From Gnetum montanum (Eukaryota > Streptophyta > Gnetopsida > Gnetales > Gnetaceae), in NCBI GenBank assembly GCA_015680685.1, contig MNCI01033651.1:370733-434732 (forward strand): a stretch of DNA of 64,000 bases, given 5' to 3'. The notes below the pieces were generated by a model, which saw only the letters and a list, made by a program, of their open reading frames with translations, had not been told where the DNA came from and ran no database searches. This document shows positions 1-11,299 of the stretch, in pieces. Each line of letters starts with the position of its first letter. The first letter of the stretch is position 1. Made by a program: the position numbers and the translations under genes.

Positions 1-437
1 TACACCGAAGCAAGGTATCGATTCCATGATGATTCATTTACCCTTGCTAATATAAGATTGTGTTGTGTGTGCAGATGGTGATCATACAAACAATGGATTG
101 GATCTAGAGCAAACACTTGGAATGGAGTAGCGCTAAAGTAGCTATGCAAGGAGCAAGATCGATGGTGTGCTTACAGACGGACAACGGAAGACGCAATCTT
201 GGCGTTGGCAGTAGCAACACTTCTTTCTTCCTCTTTCTTCTCAGCTGCCAACAAAGGCCTGATGTCATTGTAATAAGGTGTTCACCCTTGTTGTCATGAA
301 AACCATTTGTGTCAAGTCTTGTAATGATGATTCGTTCACATGTCATCCCATTATTTCCATTCCCCTCAATAATTCCATACCTTCCCGATATTATTGTAAG
401 GAACTCAAGGATGAGTTTTCATTCAGTCATGGGGGTA
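1..437 (+). mobile_element. 3' end of the internal region of an Athila-type LTR retrotransposon
   Basis: This stretch leads into the LTR that starts at 438. Its last 150 bases match, in reverse complement, the sequence right of the LTRs at 45146 and 63763. Shared blocks include GTAAGGAACT, GATGAGTTTTCATT and the purine stretch GTCATGGGGGTA. That last stretch sits directly before the LTR and fits the polypurine tract that primes plus-strand DNA synthesis. The element therefore lies on the plus strand with its body left of the window. No coding sequence is recognisable; short open frames on both strands here look like chance. Confidence 0.7.
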
Positions 438-1179
438 TGATGAGACGTGATATGCATAAGTCACGATATCGTGTACGCGATATCCCGACCGTTGCGATAT
501 CACGTCCTCCCCTGTGATGTCGCGTACGTGATATCGTGGTCCACCACCAAATCTATAAATAAGAGGTGGCACTCCCCTTATTTCCCATCCTGGTCTAGAA
601 GTAGGGAAACTATGGCAGTTTGATCACTCCAGAGATAGAATATTTTCCATGTGCCTGTAGTAGGAGTCCCAAAGTGAATAGATATTTATTCGAGCAACAT
701 TGTACTTGAACACAAGTTGTGTACGGCAATAAAGAAGAACTTCCTGGATAAACCTTGTAGTGCATGGAATAGGATTTTATTTNGACCACTTCGAGCACGT
801 GAGTTACATGTGGTGATCCCAGTAATGATTAGCGTTTGGTAGCCACAGTTGCATCGGTTCAGGGTGTGTATGGTAAGTGGGAACAGATGCTGACGCTAGT
901 TAATTTAGACTTAGTTCATTAGTTAGAGTTACTTAGTGGCTCAACCCTTCACGCTTTAGCATAGAAGACATAAAACCAGAAAAGACTATAAAAATCACAT
1001 ACCTCAGACTTACTTAACCATACACTGTGACAACTACAAGTAAGTATGGGAATACAATGAATGATTAACCCCAAGTGTTCCATGGGGCATGTAGGCATTT
1101 AGTCTACGGAGTTCGACCGGATCGCGTGTGCTACGCTCGTTTCGTATGGTTGAGTGTAGGGGTACCTCCCCACTCATCA
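438..1179 (+). mobile_element. Athila-type 3' LTR, copy 1
   Basis: The 742-bp LTR begins TGATGAGACG and ends CCCACTCATCA, so its ends are the inverted pair TGATGA/TCATCA. It matches the LTRs at 44301-45145, 49782-50649 and 62904-63762, which are all inverted relative to it. The polypurine tract on its left makes it a 3' LTR. A TATA box, TATAAATA, sits at 554-561 with GATATC-rich sequence upstream. An ambiguous base (n) lies at 783. What follows at 1180 is chromovirus sequence in the other orientation, so this element probably inserted into, or was joined to, that older one. Confidence 0.8.
466..561 (+). promoter_or_regulatory. LTR core promoter with a GATATC-rich upstream array
   Basis: Several variants of CGATATCGNG/TGATATCG occur between 466 and 535, some overlapping as palindromes. 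They are followed by the TATA box TATAAATA at 554-561. The same layout, TATA box plus GATATC-like repeats toward the LTR start, appears in the three minus-strand LTRs of the family, with TATTTATA on the plus strand at 45028, 50516 and 63656. Shared position in all four copies supports a promoter role; any binding factor is unknown. Confidence 0.6.
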
Positions 1180-1305
1180 ATGATTATCTTGTTATTGCTT
1201 CTAAGTTGATATTACTTAGGAAGCTTATGGAATGGATCCTCTTAGGATCTATTGAGATAGGCTCCATATCAAATATCAGCCTATTTTTGTGTAAATGGAT
1301 TCACA

Positions 1306-1936
1306 TCAAATTACCAACTTCAAATTAGACTTCATATTATCCTCATTCTTCTTTTGGAATATTTCTTTAGCCTTATTGATAAAATTTTCTCTCACTTGGG
1401 CATGCAAGTCTTTCATATATTGCAAAAATTTAGAACCTAATTGTGTTTCCCCATTAAGATGACTAATATCATATAACACTATAAGATTAAAATCATAATT
1501 TTTTAAAACAACCCTTTTTAATTTTGAAATAAAATGCATTATTGTAAAAGAATTCGATATGAGGAAACAAATTTTTTCCACCTAGTTGACTGATCATCAT
1601 ACGGAAACCTTAAGATTTTAAATATTTATTTTCTTACCACCTTTTTTTGTTCATCACATTAAGGATGATAGGAACTTAAGAAGTTCATCTTGGTTCACAA
1701 AATTCTTCACAAAGATCTTCAAATGTGATTGGTGAGTTTGAAATTTCTATCACTTACAATATATAATGGAAGCGATGCAACCTAATAACATGTTGGAAAA
1801 ATAAATTAGTAATATCATAAGCATTACTTACCTTTCTATAAAGAATAAAGTATGCCATTTTGGTGAATCTATACATCACAAGAAAAATGGAACCATTAGC
1901 ACTTCTTATCTTTGGAATTTGTAGCATGTGAGACAT
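1306..1936 (-). pseudogene. Integrase remnant (core and C-terminal part) of the minus-strand chromovirus
   Basis: At 1754-1936 the minus strand reads an integrase core segment with SIFLVMYRFTKMAYFI and NLFFQHVIRLH. This is the usual gypsy block (V..D.FSKMAHFI, then LFF..V.RLHG) with D replaced by Y. At 1306-1581 a second open piece contains KDLHAQVRENF, typical of the integrase C-terminal region. The two lie in order but in different frames, with stops and shifts between. The protein would insert element cDNA into chromosomes. This copy cannot be functional. Confidence 0.75.
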
Positions 1937-2879
1937 TTCTTAATAAATAAAACTTTGCCAAAAAAAACTTCTTCTAACAGGATCAAGGATCTTATCCCTT
2001 CTCATGTGTCTTCACAATCCTCCAAAATTTTTTTCTAACATACTCATGACTTTGATATCCAAATTGGGAACTCATACGTTTTTATTTTTGAAAAGTACAT
2101 CATTTTGAATATCGTACTATTTTCACTAATAAAATATTTTAATTAAAGGATTCTTTAAATTCCTACAAACCTATCTAAAATCATTGTCATCATTATATAA
2201 ATGAGAAAAATCAATCATACCTTCTACTTGAGAAAAACTGAAATTTGCAACATGCATTCTTGACATTGCATCAACAACTATAATACTCTTCCTACTCTTG
2301 TGCTTCAAAACAAAAGTGAATTCTTATAATTATAATGGCTTATGATTATTTATTAGAGAAAATTCTTAAGTAATAAATAATTTCTCTAATGTTTAATGGC
2401 CTAAAGAATAATGTACAATTATTTATCATAAACATTATACTTCTATCTTGATTCATTAAGCTCTTTAGAAAAATGCTATTAGACTATCTTCTTGAAATTA
2501 AATTCCTCCAATTACTAGCCCACTAGCATCCACCTCCACTTGAAAGAGTTTGCCAAAATCTAGAATTGCAAGTATAGGATTTTGCTATCTACTCTTTCAA
2601 TAAATCAAAATTCCCCATGCATATCATCATTCCACCTAAATGTCTAATTCTTCTTCAAGAGAGAAAACATTGATCATGAAATGTCACTTAACTTCTTAAT
2701 GAATATAGTATAAAATCTAGCTAATTCTTGAAATGAATGTACCTCACCAAGATTCTTTGGAGTAGGTTGCTCCTTTATGGATCTTACCTTAATTTCCTTC
2801 ATCTTTGGTTATTGTTTAGAAATCACATGTTTCATATATGTAATTTATTTCTTTTAAAAGTTAGTTTTCTTAGTGTTTA

Positions 2880-3260
2880 TCATCAATTATACCTCATTCA
2901 ATTTTTGGCGCATCATTCTTAAATGGTTAATGTGCTCATCATAATTACAGTTATACACCAAGATGCCATCAAAGAGAATAATGTAACATTTTTCAATTAG
3001 CTTTTTAAACACATGATGCACTAATATGATTAATGTGTTAGGAGCATTTGAGAAGCCAAATGACATTACAAGTCATTTAAATAAATCATTTGAAGTCTTG
3101 AACAATATCTCTCATTCATCACTTGGTTTGATTTAAGTTTGATAATATCCAATCTTCAAATCAATTTTGTTGAACATCTCTGCATGGGTAAGAGAATTAA
3201 GGATATCATCCCATTTTGGAATTGGAAAATGATCTCTCACCATAATCCTATTTGGAACTA
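2880..3260 (-). pseudogene. Reverse transcriptase remnant of the minus-strand chromovirus
   Basis: The minus strand reads MSFGFSNAPNT, then CYIILFDGILVY, then TPKNLGEV. These match the gypsy reverse transcriptase landmarks FGL.NAP.TF, F.DDILVY and TP.N..E. The second aspartate of the catalytic FDD motif has become glycine (GAT to GGT), and several stops interrupt the frame. The motif lies near 2950-2976. Identification is secure from the motif series; the copy is dead. Confidence 0.85.
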
Positions 3261-4229
3261 GCACTACTAGAACTGCATCCTCCATTCTTTACTTTTATTT
3301 TTTGGAACAAGCACTACTAGAATTGCATACGATAAAATGGAATTCCTCACAAATTTATTTAGAAATGTATCCTCCACTTGGTTATGTCATTCTACTCTCT
3401 AATTTTGTGCCATTTAGTATGCCCTTTCATTTCAATTTTTTCCCCTAATATGAAGTCAATTTGGTGCTACACATTCCTCATTGGTGGAAAATCTTCTAAA
3501 TTTCCTTTGAAGACATTAGGGAATTATTTGGAAATCTACTCAAACTTTGTTGGATGATTACATTTCTCAACCATGCTTGATTAAATTTTGGATACCATCA
3601 CAATTCCAGGACCTACTTATTCATGTTCCTTAATACAATCCCTCTTCCCAAGTTGAATCAATGATACATTCCTTGAGGATAGATTATGCACTTTCTCAAC
3701 TATCATTGGAATAAATCCATTAATTCTATCTTTTCTAGAAATTGATCACATATTCTTAGCACTAAATTTGACATCATAATCAAAATTTTAAGATCTTCCC
3801 AATATCACATTAGCATAACTAATTGGAAAGACATCATAAACAACATAATTAACATGGCTAGATACTTTAAAATTTAAAACATAATATTCTCTTAAATATT
3901 AAAAGAAATATCTTAATAACTAATGCACTTTGTATGGTCTAGGATGAAGATAAGTTATTAATCCCAATATAGCAAGTATCCTAAAAAAGTTACATTTTCT
4001 TAAGCATCTCCATAAATTAGAATATAAATCCATTTCCCATTCTCTATACATCTAGCTCTAATTTTAAACAAAAATATCCTATTGGGATATCTCTCACATT
4101 ATTTTCCATGAATGAATTTATTTTAGTAACATATTCTATCTTAGGAGCTTTAGGATTACGTATTGGAGTAGCTTAAGTAAATCAATCCTCATTATTAATG
4201 GTTTGAACTTCTTTTCCTTTGATGACCTT

Positions 4230-5100
4230 TTAAAGTATACACTTCCATTGCTTATGCCCAATTCCACCACATCTGGAAAAATTACTTTCCTTGGAACTCT
4301 TTCTTCACTTGGTTAATACCTCTTTGGTCTTACCTTTGTTCTTCTTTTCCTCTTTTTCATGCTTCTTCTTCTTGTTGTCTTTCTTGGTCTTTCTGTATTT
4401 TAATTTATTCTCTTATTTAGATTTCTTGTTCTTACTTTTGGATGGCTTCTTGCCCTTACCTCCATAGTCACTAAGTTTCTTCTAAGATTTTCTTGCTAAT
4501 TCATAAACATCACCTAGGATTTGAGGTTTAAGAAGGTTAGCTCCTATTAATATTGTAGTTCCAATCCACTAAGAAATATTGAAACCTACTCATAGTCACT
4601 CTAATTCAATTTGGATTGATGAAACAAATAGAAAAATTTAAGATATAAGTACTTTACATCCTTATCATCTTATCTAAGATTCTTTAGCTTGACAATAGCT
4701 TCTTGCCTTTGATTGGATTACTTGCATTTTTGTCTTATCATGTATTGCATTTCTTGTCATTTCCTAATATGAACTATATTTTCATGTAGAAGGCTTAAGA
4801 CTCCTTCTATTCCCTAATAGAAGTTATTTCTTCAGTTCTTGATTTAGAAATGGATATCCTAAGATGAAGCATTACCTCCTCTAATTTAGAGTATTTGTTC
4901 AAGATCTTCAACCATGACTCAAATGGGTGAGAGTCATTAGTTTCATTGAAATTTTTTAATTTTACATATAGAAGCCTTGATGTATTTCTAAATGCTATTG
5001 AATGTATTACTTTATTCTCATCATATAAACCTAAATTTCTTGATGAAATTGACCTATATGAGTGGATCATTAATGGAGCTCTTTGATATCTAGTAGGAGA
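4230..5100 (-). pseudogene. Gag remnant with lysine-rich tract and decayed zinc knuckle (minus strand)
   Basis: The 4807-5070 segment is an open gag piece (87 residues) with LLYVKLKNFNETND and LEEVMLHLRISISKSR, homologous to 9642-9900 of the plus-strand chromovirus. Downstream on the minus strand, 4320-4470 encodes a run dominated by Lys and Glu. It ends in a zinc knuckle at 4239-4280 reading FSRCGGIGHKQWKC. This is the CX2CX4HX4C nucleocapsid motif with its first Cys changed to Phe (TGT to TTT). Gag packages element RNA in virus-like particles. Confidence 0.75.
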
Positions 5101-5542
5101 ACTAGAATTCCTTCTTCTTTAAACCATTAAAGCATGGATTCCAATACTTTCATGGATAGAGTGCATGATATCCTTACTATCCACTCTCACATATTTATGT
5201 CCTCATATATATTCATGATGACATTAATTTTTAGCATCATATCATCTTCTAAAGATACCTACATTTGCATCAAGTTTAGCATTCCATTATTACAATTTTT
5301 TCATAAACATCTTGAAAACACCTCTAAGATATTTCATGTTTTTTTGAGAGTTTGAATAGAATTTTTCTTGGAAGCCATTTTTCCAAATAATTTTGAATAA
5401 GATTTTACTCACAAAATTATAGATATAGCATAATTCATATAATTTCAAGGTAATTAAAGAAACATTCATTAAATCTAGGAACTCTCCAAGCATGAAAAGC
5501 ATTAAACATATTACATGTGATGCTTAAATGCTCTAATCCATT

Positions 5543-5554
5543 GATCTGATACCA
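5543..5554 (-). other. Primer binding site, tRNA-iMet type, of the minus-strand chromovirus
   Basis: The minus strand reads TGGTATCAGATC, against TGGTATCAGAGC for the 3' end complement of plant initiator tRNA-Met. It sits between gag (lower coordinates) and the presumed LTR (higher coordinates), as expected for a minus-strand element. Confidence 0.7.
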
Positions 5555-5556
5555 AT

Positions 5557-6480
5557 ACGATATTATGGTTCTTGGGTAATTAAATCATTCTTGAGTAATT
5601 AAGCTGAAAAGCCATATGTAAATCATTTTTAAAACATCCATAATAGTATGCATAATAATGTAGAATAAAAATACCACTAAAAAGCTCTCTATTAGATATG
5701 AAACTAAAAATTACATCAAAGTACAAGAGTAATTGGGCTCATGAACATGAGTTAAGGATCTTTGAAAACATTAATTTTTCTAAGCACTTCAAAACCTCAT
5801 AAAACTAAACAATGGATGAAAGGAACAAGGCATAGCATCCCTCACAATCCTAACCTCTCTCAATGAATGAGAATCATAGTATCAAAGAGTTCACACATGC
5901 ATAATGGATTCACATACATATTCTAGAATCATCTCTTTACTCATAGTTGGATGCAAAATGACTAGAATACCCCTAATTCTTCCTTGGTTTTCTCTTTTAT
6001 AGGAATTAAATTAAATATTTGATGTTTTTATGATTACAGTACCTTTTAAAATTTATTAGGCAATGTATTATGAGTAACTATGAGTTGTAGTTCCCTTAAA
6101 CTTCCAATTAACTACAACATCATATGGGTTGTAATACCTCGCAATCTCCTATAAGTAGAAACTTAATAGAGAATCATTTTTAGTGCAAGCATCTATAAAC
6201 TATAGAGTTGTATAAGTTTTTAGAAATTAGAACCTAGAAGAAAACCTTGTTATTAGAGCAAATTACTACAATTGATAATCTTCGGTAGCATTTTTTGGAC
6301 AAACTATAACCTTCTACAAGTAACACTATCACTATATGTTCCATTCCACCTATATTTTCTTTTAAAAAAATTAATAATATATTTGGCCTAATGTATGCTT
6401 TCCATATTGTTATTGAGTCATGTAGTTTGTGGGTCCATGTCTCTAAGTTTCCATGTAATGTGTCATATGATGCAATTTTT
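5557..6480 (-). mobile_element. Presumed 5' LTR of the minus-strand chromovirus, outer boundary unresolved
   Basis: Position beyond the primer site implies an LTR. No partner survives at the other end, since the 3' side is cut at 1179, so neither length nor start can be fixed. No coding sequence is seen. The stretch is AT-rich and does not visibly match the LTRs of the chromovirus at 8370. Confidence 0.35.
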
Positions 6481-7745
6481 TATTTCAAAATAAGAAGAAA
6501 GGAGAAGTCAAAGTAAAGTCAAATCTAGATCCTCTGATGTCACATATTATGCATCTCTTCCATGAGATCGCCAAAGGTTCCATATGGCCATCCCTCTTAT
6601 GTTGAAATCACATGAAGGACATAGGTGGCACATCCTCATGTATTGGGATCACAAGTCTCATTTCTTGTGATTTAGTTGGTGATTATATGGGTTCTTTGTA
6701 GCCATTTTTAGAGTTAAGAGTGCTATTAAGAACCTCCTTACGTTTCTATTTATTTCATGTATGGGATCTTCTCAAAGTTAAGACAATTTCATGCAAAGAC
6801 TCCATTGTATCATGAAAAGAATCTTGAAGCAATAGAAAAGAATAGTTTATGTGCATATAATTATCTCATTCTCTCATCTTATGGATTTCAATATTTCTTC
6901 AATTTCAGCCTTTTTTTAATTTAATATCATTCCAATATCATTAAAGAGAAGAAAGAAGAAGAAGATCTTGTTGGAGATCAATCTCCATCATTGCTCGTTA
7001 TTTGTTTAAGTATTTATTATAGATTCAGAGAAATTTCAAGTTAAAGAATAGGTCTCTTCACCATCCAAAAATAAATTAAAGTTAAAAAAGAGTAAGTTCT
7101 ATAAAAACTTTTTTCAACAGTTTGTGTGGAGTCACAAGCTTGCAAAGCCTAATGAATTTGGATTGCTCATGCTACTGTTGGCTCATCACATTTATTCTTT
7201 GCCCCTGCAGTACTATTTAAGCTTTGTTTTGCTATTATTTTGAGGTTAATTTTTTCATTCCTACAAAAGTATGAGTGAACAAAAAGTTAATCATTACTTG
7301 TAGTTTATAAAAGATTTATCACGATATTACCATGAGTTGTGTTACTATAGAGAAAAAAAGTCCTTTGTTTCAAGAAACCACTGCTTTGCCATGAGTTAAC
7401 TATAGCTTATGATTTTGACAAAAACTTAGAGGAGGCTAGAATTATAATTTTAGCATATTTTTTGTCAAGCATGACTTGACCACAACCTATGGTCAAGCTA
7501 CCATGACCATCCTATAACTCATGGTCAACACTCCACTAGTGTTCCACAATTTGTGGTACCTGTCCTTAGCTCTAGGATATACCATAACTTGATCACAGCC
7601 TAACCATAACTTATGATTTGCAATACCATAAGTGAGATATCACTCATGATTTCAATCTTGATTAATTTTAAAGATGCATTTTTTGGGTGTAGCTAGTAGT
7701 TTTAGAGAGGTGAAAAGGACGTTATTCTACTATCACTTGCAACAT
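6481..7745 (+). mobile_element. AT-rich stretch ending in the 3' part of a copia-type LTR
   Basis: The right end reads CTTGCAACA at 7737-7745, the usual CA end of a copia LTR directly before a tRNA-iMet primer site, so the last part of this stretch is LTR. The left boundary is not visible; a TGTTGGAG at about 6968 is only a candidate. Nothing else is recognisable. Confidence 0.45.
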
Positions 7746-7747
7746 TT

Positions 7748-7759
7748 AGTATCAAAACT
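7748..7759 (+). other. Primer binding site of the truncated copia element
   Basis: It reads TAGTATCAAAAC where TGGTATCAGAGC is canonical. All three differences are G to A, consistent with deamination of the opposite strand. It lies two bases after the CAACA LTR end and before gag. Confidence 0.65.
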
Positions 7760-7764
7760 TATTA

Positions 7765-8369
7765 CTAAGATCCAAGGATGTCAAAAGAAGCACCAAAGCA
7801 TTTCATCATCTTTTATGGAAAGAAGGATTTCACCCACTAGAGAATTTTATGAAGAGATTATTTGAGCTCAATGAATGTTTCAAGATGGTGAAAAATTACT
7901 TCAATGAGGTTGATACCTCTCTTTTTACTTAGTCCTAAGTGAGAAAGAAAATTGAAGATAAAAAGAAGAAATGCATTAACCAAGATGATCATGTGAAACT
8001 CTTTGAGTGAGAGCATTATTTGAAACCAAGTTAATAAATAAAGAAGATGCTAAAGCTTGTTGAGATGTACTTGTACAAGAATATCATGATATAATTAAGG
8101 TGATGCAAGTCAAAAAATTTAAGATAAGAACTGAATTTGAGAACTTTCACATGATAAGAGATGATTCCTTGATTTCTTTTATGATTCCTTGATTTCTTTT
8201 ATGAGAAATTATACAATAAATTTAAAGACTTAGATGCATCTCAAGTTGATTATAGTGAGGAGCAAAGAGTTGAAAAAAGCATCCAAATCCTCTTCAATCA
8301 TCCTAAGTACAAGTCCATCCTTTTAACCCTTGTTGGTATCAGAAATCTCAAAACCTTCACTGTAATTAG
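7765..8369 (+). pseudogene. Copia-type gag N-terminal part, interrupted by a chromovirus
   Basis: With frameshifts, the plus strand reads a copia gag of the UBN2 type. KEDAKACWDVLVQEY at about 8040-8085 is followed by VKKFKIRTEFENFHM, the counterpart of the family's W..L...Y and K...L...FE...M blocks. Further on come a degraded Y-T-NL segment and LTLVGI. A direct duplication, GATTCCTTGATTTCTTTTAT, occurs twice in tandem near 8162-8203. The frame is broken at 8370, where an LTR with TG start begins, so the gypsy element inserted into this gag. The rest of the copia element is not found on the far side. Confidence 0.7.
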
Positions 8370-9308
8370 TGTAGGAACACCTATTTCAATCTCCTTGTTC
8401 TCTTCCCTACATGTGGTTTTTATAGGATTTGGGCTCTGTGGAGATATATTGAAGGTTATAAAAACATCTTATCTAGGAGCTAGGGATTCAGAGGAGACAT
8501 CTAAAGCATGTAGGAGATGCCTCTATCAAGAGCTAAGTCTTAATAGGAGTTATCTTGAAATTTATAGAAACATCTGTTTAGAGTAGAGGTGTCTCAGAGG
8601 ATACATCTCTCAAAGTGCTAAGACATCTCAGGTTAGACATCTTAACTAGGAGGAGAAGTCTCCCTTAAAAGTTGCATTTTAATAGGAGATGACCTAAGGA
8701 GGCTAGAGATGACTCGTATGGCTAGGGAAACATTTTGAATTACCCATTCCAATTCTAGAAATAGAAGAAGGTGGAAAAAGATAGAAACATCATGGGATTT
8801 TTAAGTTAAGCTTGATGAAGTTTTCCTAGGTATCCTATCTTGTTTTACCAACAAATAGTCATATGTTCATGCTTTTATGATCATGGAGTGATGAGATATC
8901 ATGAAAGTTCATGAGTTAAGCTTATGAAAGAGTGTAAGAGCATTAATTGAGTGCATTTGTGGTTGTATCTCTAAGGTCACTTATGTTTTGTATTTGCTTG
9001 TGTGTTCTTGGTGTTGCTTATGAGTTGAGATCTTAGTTCTTGGTTATGGAAGAGAATCTCCATTAGTTATGTATTGCATTAAGAATAACCATTATATGGT
9101 TGTAGAGCCTTATGTTCAATAACATAATTTAAGTGTTGTGAGGGATTATCTTAGATGTTGTGTGAGTTTTGGAACCTTGATGTAATCTTATTTTAATAAT
9201 TAAATATAGATACTTTTCTTATTTTCTAGAATATAAATTGTATTTTTATAATATCTAGATCTAGTGTGTTGATGGTGATTTTCTATTGGAGTGAACTTTC
9301 TTTAGTTA
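8370..9308 (+). repeat. 5' LTR of the plus-strand chromovirus
   Basis: It aligns with 14078-14996. Matching blocks include TTTTTATAGG near the start, TCTATCAAGAG, ATGTCATGAAAGTTCA-like sequence, AGAGAATCTCCAT, GGTTGTAGAGCCT, and GATTTTCTATTG near the end. It starts TGTAGGAACA. Confidence 0.85.
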
Positions 9309-9313
9309 AAAAT

Positions 9314-9325
9314 TGGTATCAAAGC
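9314..9325 (+). other. Primer binding site, tRNA-iMet type, of the plus-strand chromovirus
   Basis: TGGTATCAAAGC differs from TGGTATCAGAGC by one G to A change and follows the 5' LTR end by a few bases. Confidence 0.85.
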
Positions 9326-9379
9326 CTTTTGGTTGATTATTTCCTACATTTATTTGGAAGATTTTGTCAAGGTTATATG

Positions 9380-10690
9380 GTGTCTAAGAATAAATATGTT
9401 CAGGCCCTAAATAGAGACATGGAAAACATTCACCTTTTAAATAATGGTTACTTAGTTGGATAAATTCAATGTGAAGGTGGATACGAATGCAGGTCCTAGC
9501 TATATTCCAACATGTATAGATGATGAGCATTCATGTTCGGATGGTGATGAAGAAGTTTCATAGCTTGGTGGAGACAAAGTTGATGATGAGGAAGGATAAT
9601 CCAGCTATGGGAGTGTATGAAGCCATTAGTCAGGGATTTCAATGAGAGGAAATCCTATTTCTCAGATGAGAATTTTAAGAGCTCCAAGATTGGCAAATAC
9701 TTATTCTTCTAGAAAGCTAGATAAGGAAGATGAGGCAAGGATTTCTAGTGTGTTCTGTAATACTACAAAACTTTCATATGTTAAGTTGAAGACTTTTAAT
9801 GATGTAGATGGCACCAATGCTTTTTCAAGTTGTCTATAAGTACTTGATAAGAGCTTTTAGTTGGAAGAGATACCAAATCACTTAAGGCTATCTATTACTA
9901 AATCTAGATTAGAAGGAATGAATTCTAGTTGGTGAGAAAAGAAGTCTCAAGATTATGAAAGATAGAATGGTAAACCCATCAAAGATTGGAATATGATGAA
10001 ATATATGTTACTAAGAAAATTTGAACAATCTCAACAAAGAAAAGAAACCATTATGAAGTTAAAATTCTTAAGGTAAGGTAACAAGTATGTTAAATAATTC
10101 TACCTTGAATTTTGCGGTCTATTCCATCAAGCTAAAGTGAATTGGAAGGAGTATGAATAAAGTTCAATATTTTTAGAAGGTCTCAAAATGCTGTATTAGT
10201 AGGAGTTGTCTTTTTATGATTCATAAACTATTGACAAGGTTTATGATTTGGAAATTATGGTAGAAAAGAAACTAAGCAGATTTAGAAACCATAGCAAACA
10301 AATTTCTAAGGATAAGGATAAAGGATCCAAATTAGGAAGGGATCCAAGTCCAAATCTGAAGACAAAGATGACAGCCATGATAAGAAGACAAAGAAGGGTA
10401 ATGAGAAGGTCAAAGCCAAAAAGCACGAAAGTAAGAAAGATAAGGGTCAAGGTAGTAGCTCATCTAAGATTTAATACTTTAACTATGGAGAATGGAGACA
10501 TAAGTAATAAGAATGTTCACTTCACAAGATAGCCAAGGGCAAAGATGTGCAAACCATGGAGATGAAGAAGATATCAAACTGAGCTCAACATGGAGGTAAC
10601 CCTAATGCTTCCAAGATTGAGGAAGTTTCTAAATTAAATTCCTATGCATTCATGAGGAATGTGAATAGAAAAGACCATCTTGGTAAAAAT
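9380..10690 (+). pseudogene. Gag of the plus-strand chromovirus, with mutated zinc knuckle
   Basis: Gag reads in pieces. The 9642-9839 segment contains TTKLSYVKLKTFND, and after a stop comes LEEIPNHLRLSITKSR, homologous to the minus-strand relative at 4807-5070. A Lys/Arg-rich region at 10250-10470 precedes the nucleocapsid knuckle at 10475-10516, which reads YFNYGEWRHK, two stops, then EC. In CX2CX4HX4C terms, both leading Cys codons have become Tyr (TGT to TAT). These are G to A changes, matching the decay seen elsewhere. Confidence 0.8.
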
Positions 10691-11090
10691 TATTGTTTAG
10701 TATTAGTGCTAGATAATTTCTTAGTATGGAATGAATTCATGTTTTGATTGATAGAGGAGTCCAAGAAAATGTTATTTCTTCTAAGGTAGTTGCAATATTG
10801 GGTTTGATAACTAATCCTCATCCTAGACTCTATAAAGTGCATTAGTTATATAGAGATTTTTTTGAAGAGGTGAGTGACCAATGTAATTTGAAATTTAAAA
10901 TTGGGATTTTTTATGATCTTGTGAAGTATGATTTACTTCCAATAGATTGTGCTAATGTAATTCTTGGTAGAACTTGTAATTTTAATAATGGTACTAAGTT
11001 TTATGGAGCAAGAAATATATGGAGTACAACAAGATCTACTGGAATCCATGAGTTGATTCCCATGATGGTTGAACAATTGAGGTAGAAATG
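10691..11090 (+). pseudogene. Aspartic protease remnant of the plus-strand chromovirus
   Basis: The plus strand reads VLIDRGVQENVISSKVV followed by LGLITNPHPRLYKV near 10738-10850. This is the chromovirus protease block (DSG with its serine replaced by Arg, then EN..S..LV, LGL.T.PHP.PY.V). The open segment at 10870-11085 continues it with the C.D.V.CD-type stretch in modified form (DLLPIDCANVILGRTC). The enzyme would have cut the Gag-Pol polyprotein. Confidence 0.75.
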
Positions 11091-11299
11091 CTCACTTAAT
11101 GCTTCCTTAGCCCTTCTATGAGAGAGGGAATACATTAAGGAACATTATGAAATTGGTTTTGAATTTTTTGTTGTATCAACTATTGCTTCTAACCATGATG
11201 ATGTATAGGTTAAACTTCCTATAGGTGTGCTAGGCTTGTAGGAGAAATTTTTAAATGTATTTAAGGGAGGAATTGTATGGATTATCATCAATGAGGAAT

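Larger units (their letters stand above)
1180..5556 (-). mobile_element. Decayed Ty3/gypsy chromovirus (minus strand), truncated at its 3' end
   Basis: Read on the minus strand from its primer site near 5550, it runs through gag, a protease/linker part, reverse transcriptase and integrase, ending at the Athila LTR at 1179. Frameshifts and stops are frequent. Its gag is clearly related to that of the plus-strand chromovirus at 8370-14996: both keep YVKLK.FN followed some 20 residues later by LEE...HLR.SI.KSR. The integrase tail also matches, with KDLHAQV here and RDLHA there. The two are thus members of one family in opposite orientation. The chromodomain and 3' LTR expected below 1300 are missing. 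Confidence 0.8.

Noticed and set aside
104-346. Overlapping open frames on both strands (80 and 60 codons) as genes
   Set aside because: Low complexity of support: they overlap each other, lie in the non-coding 3' internal end of an Athila-type element, and have no motif.
10241-10532. Arg/Lys-rich plus-strand frame (94 codons) and its antisense as separate genes
   Set aside because: They are the basic tract before the chromovirus zinc knuckle read in the wrong frame, and its shadow.
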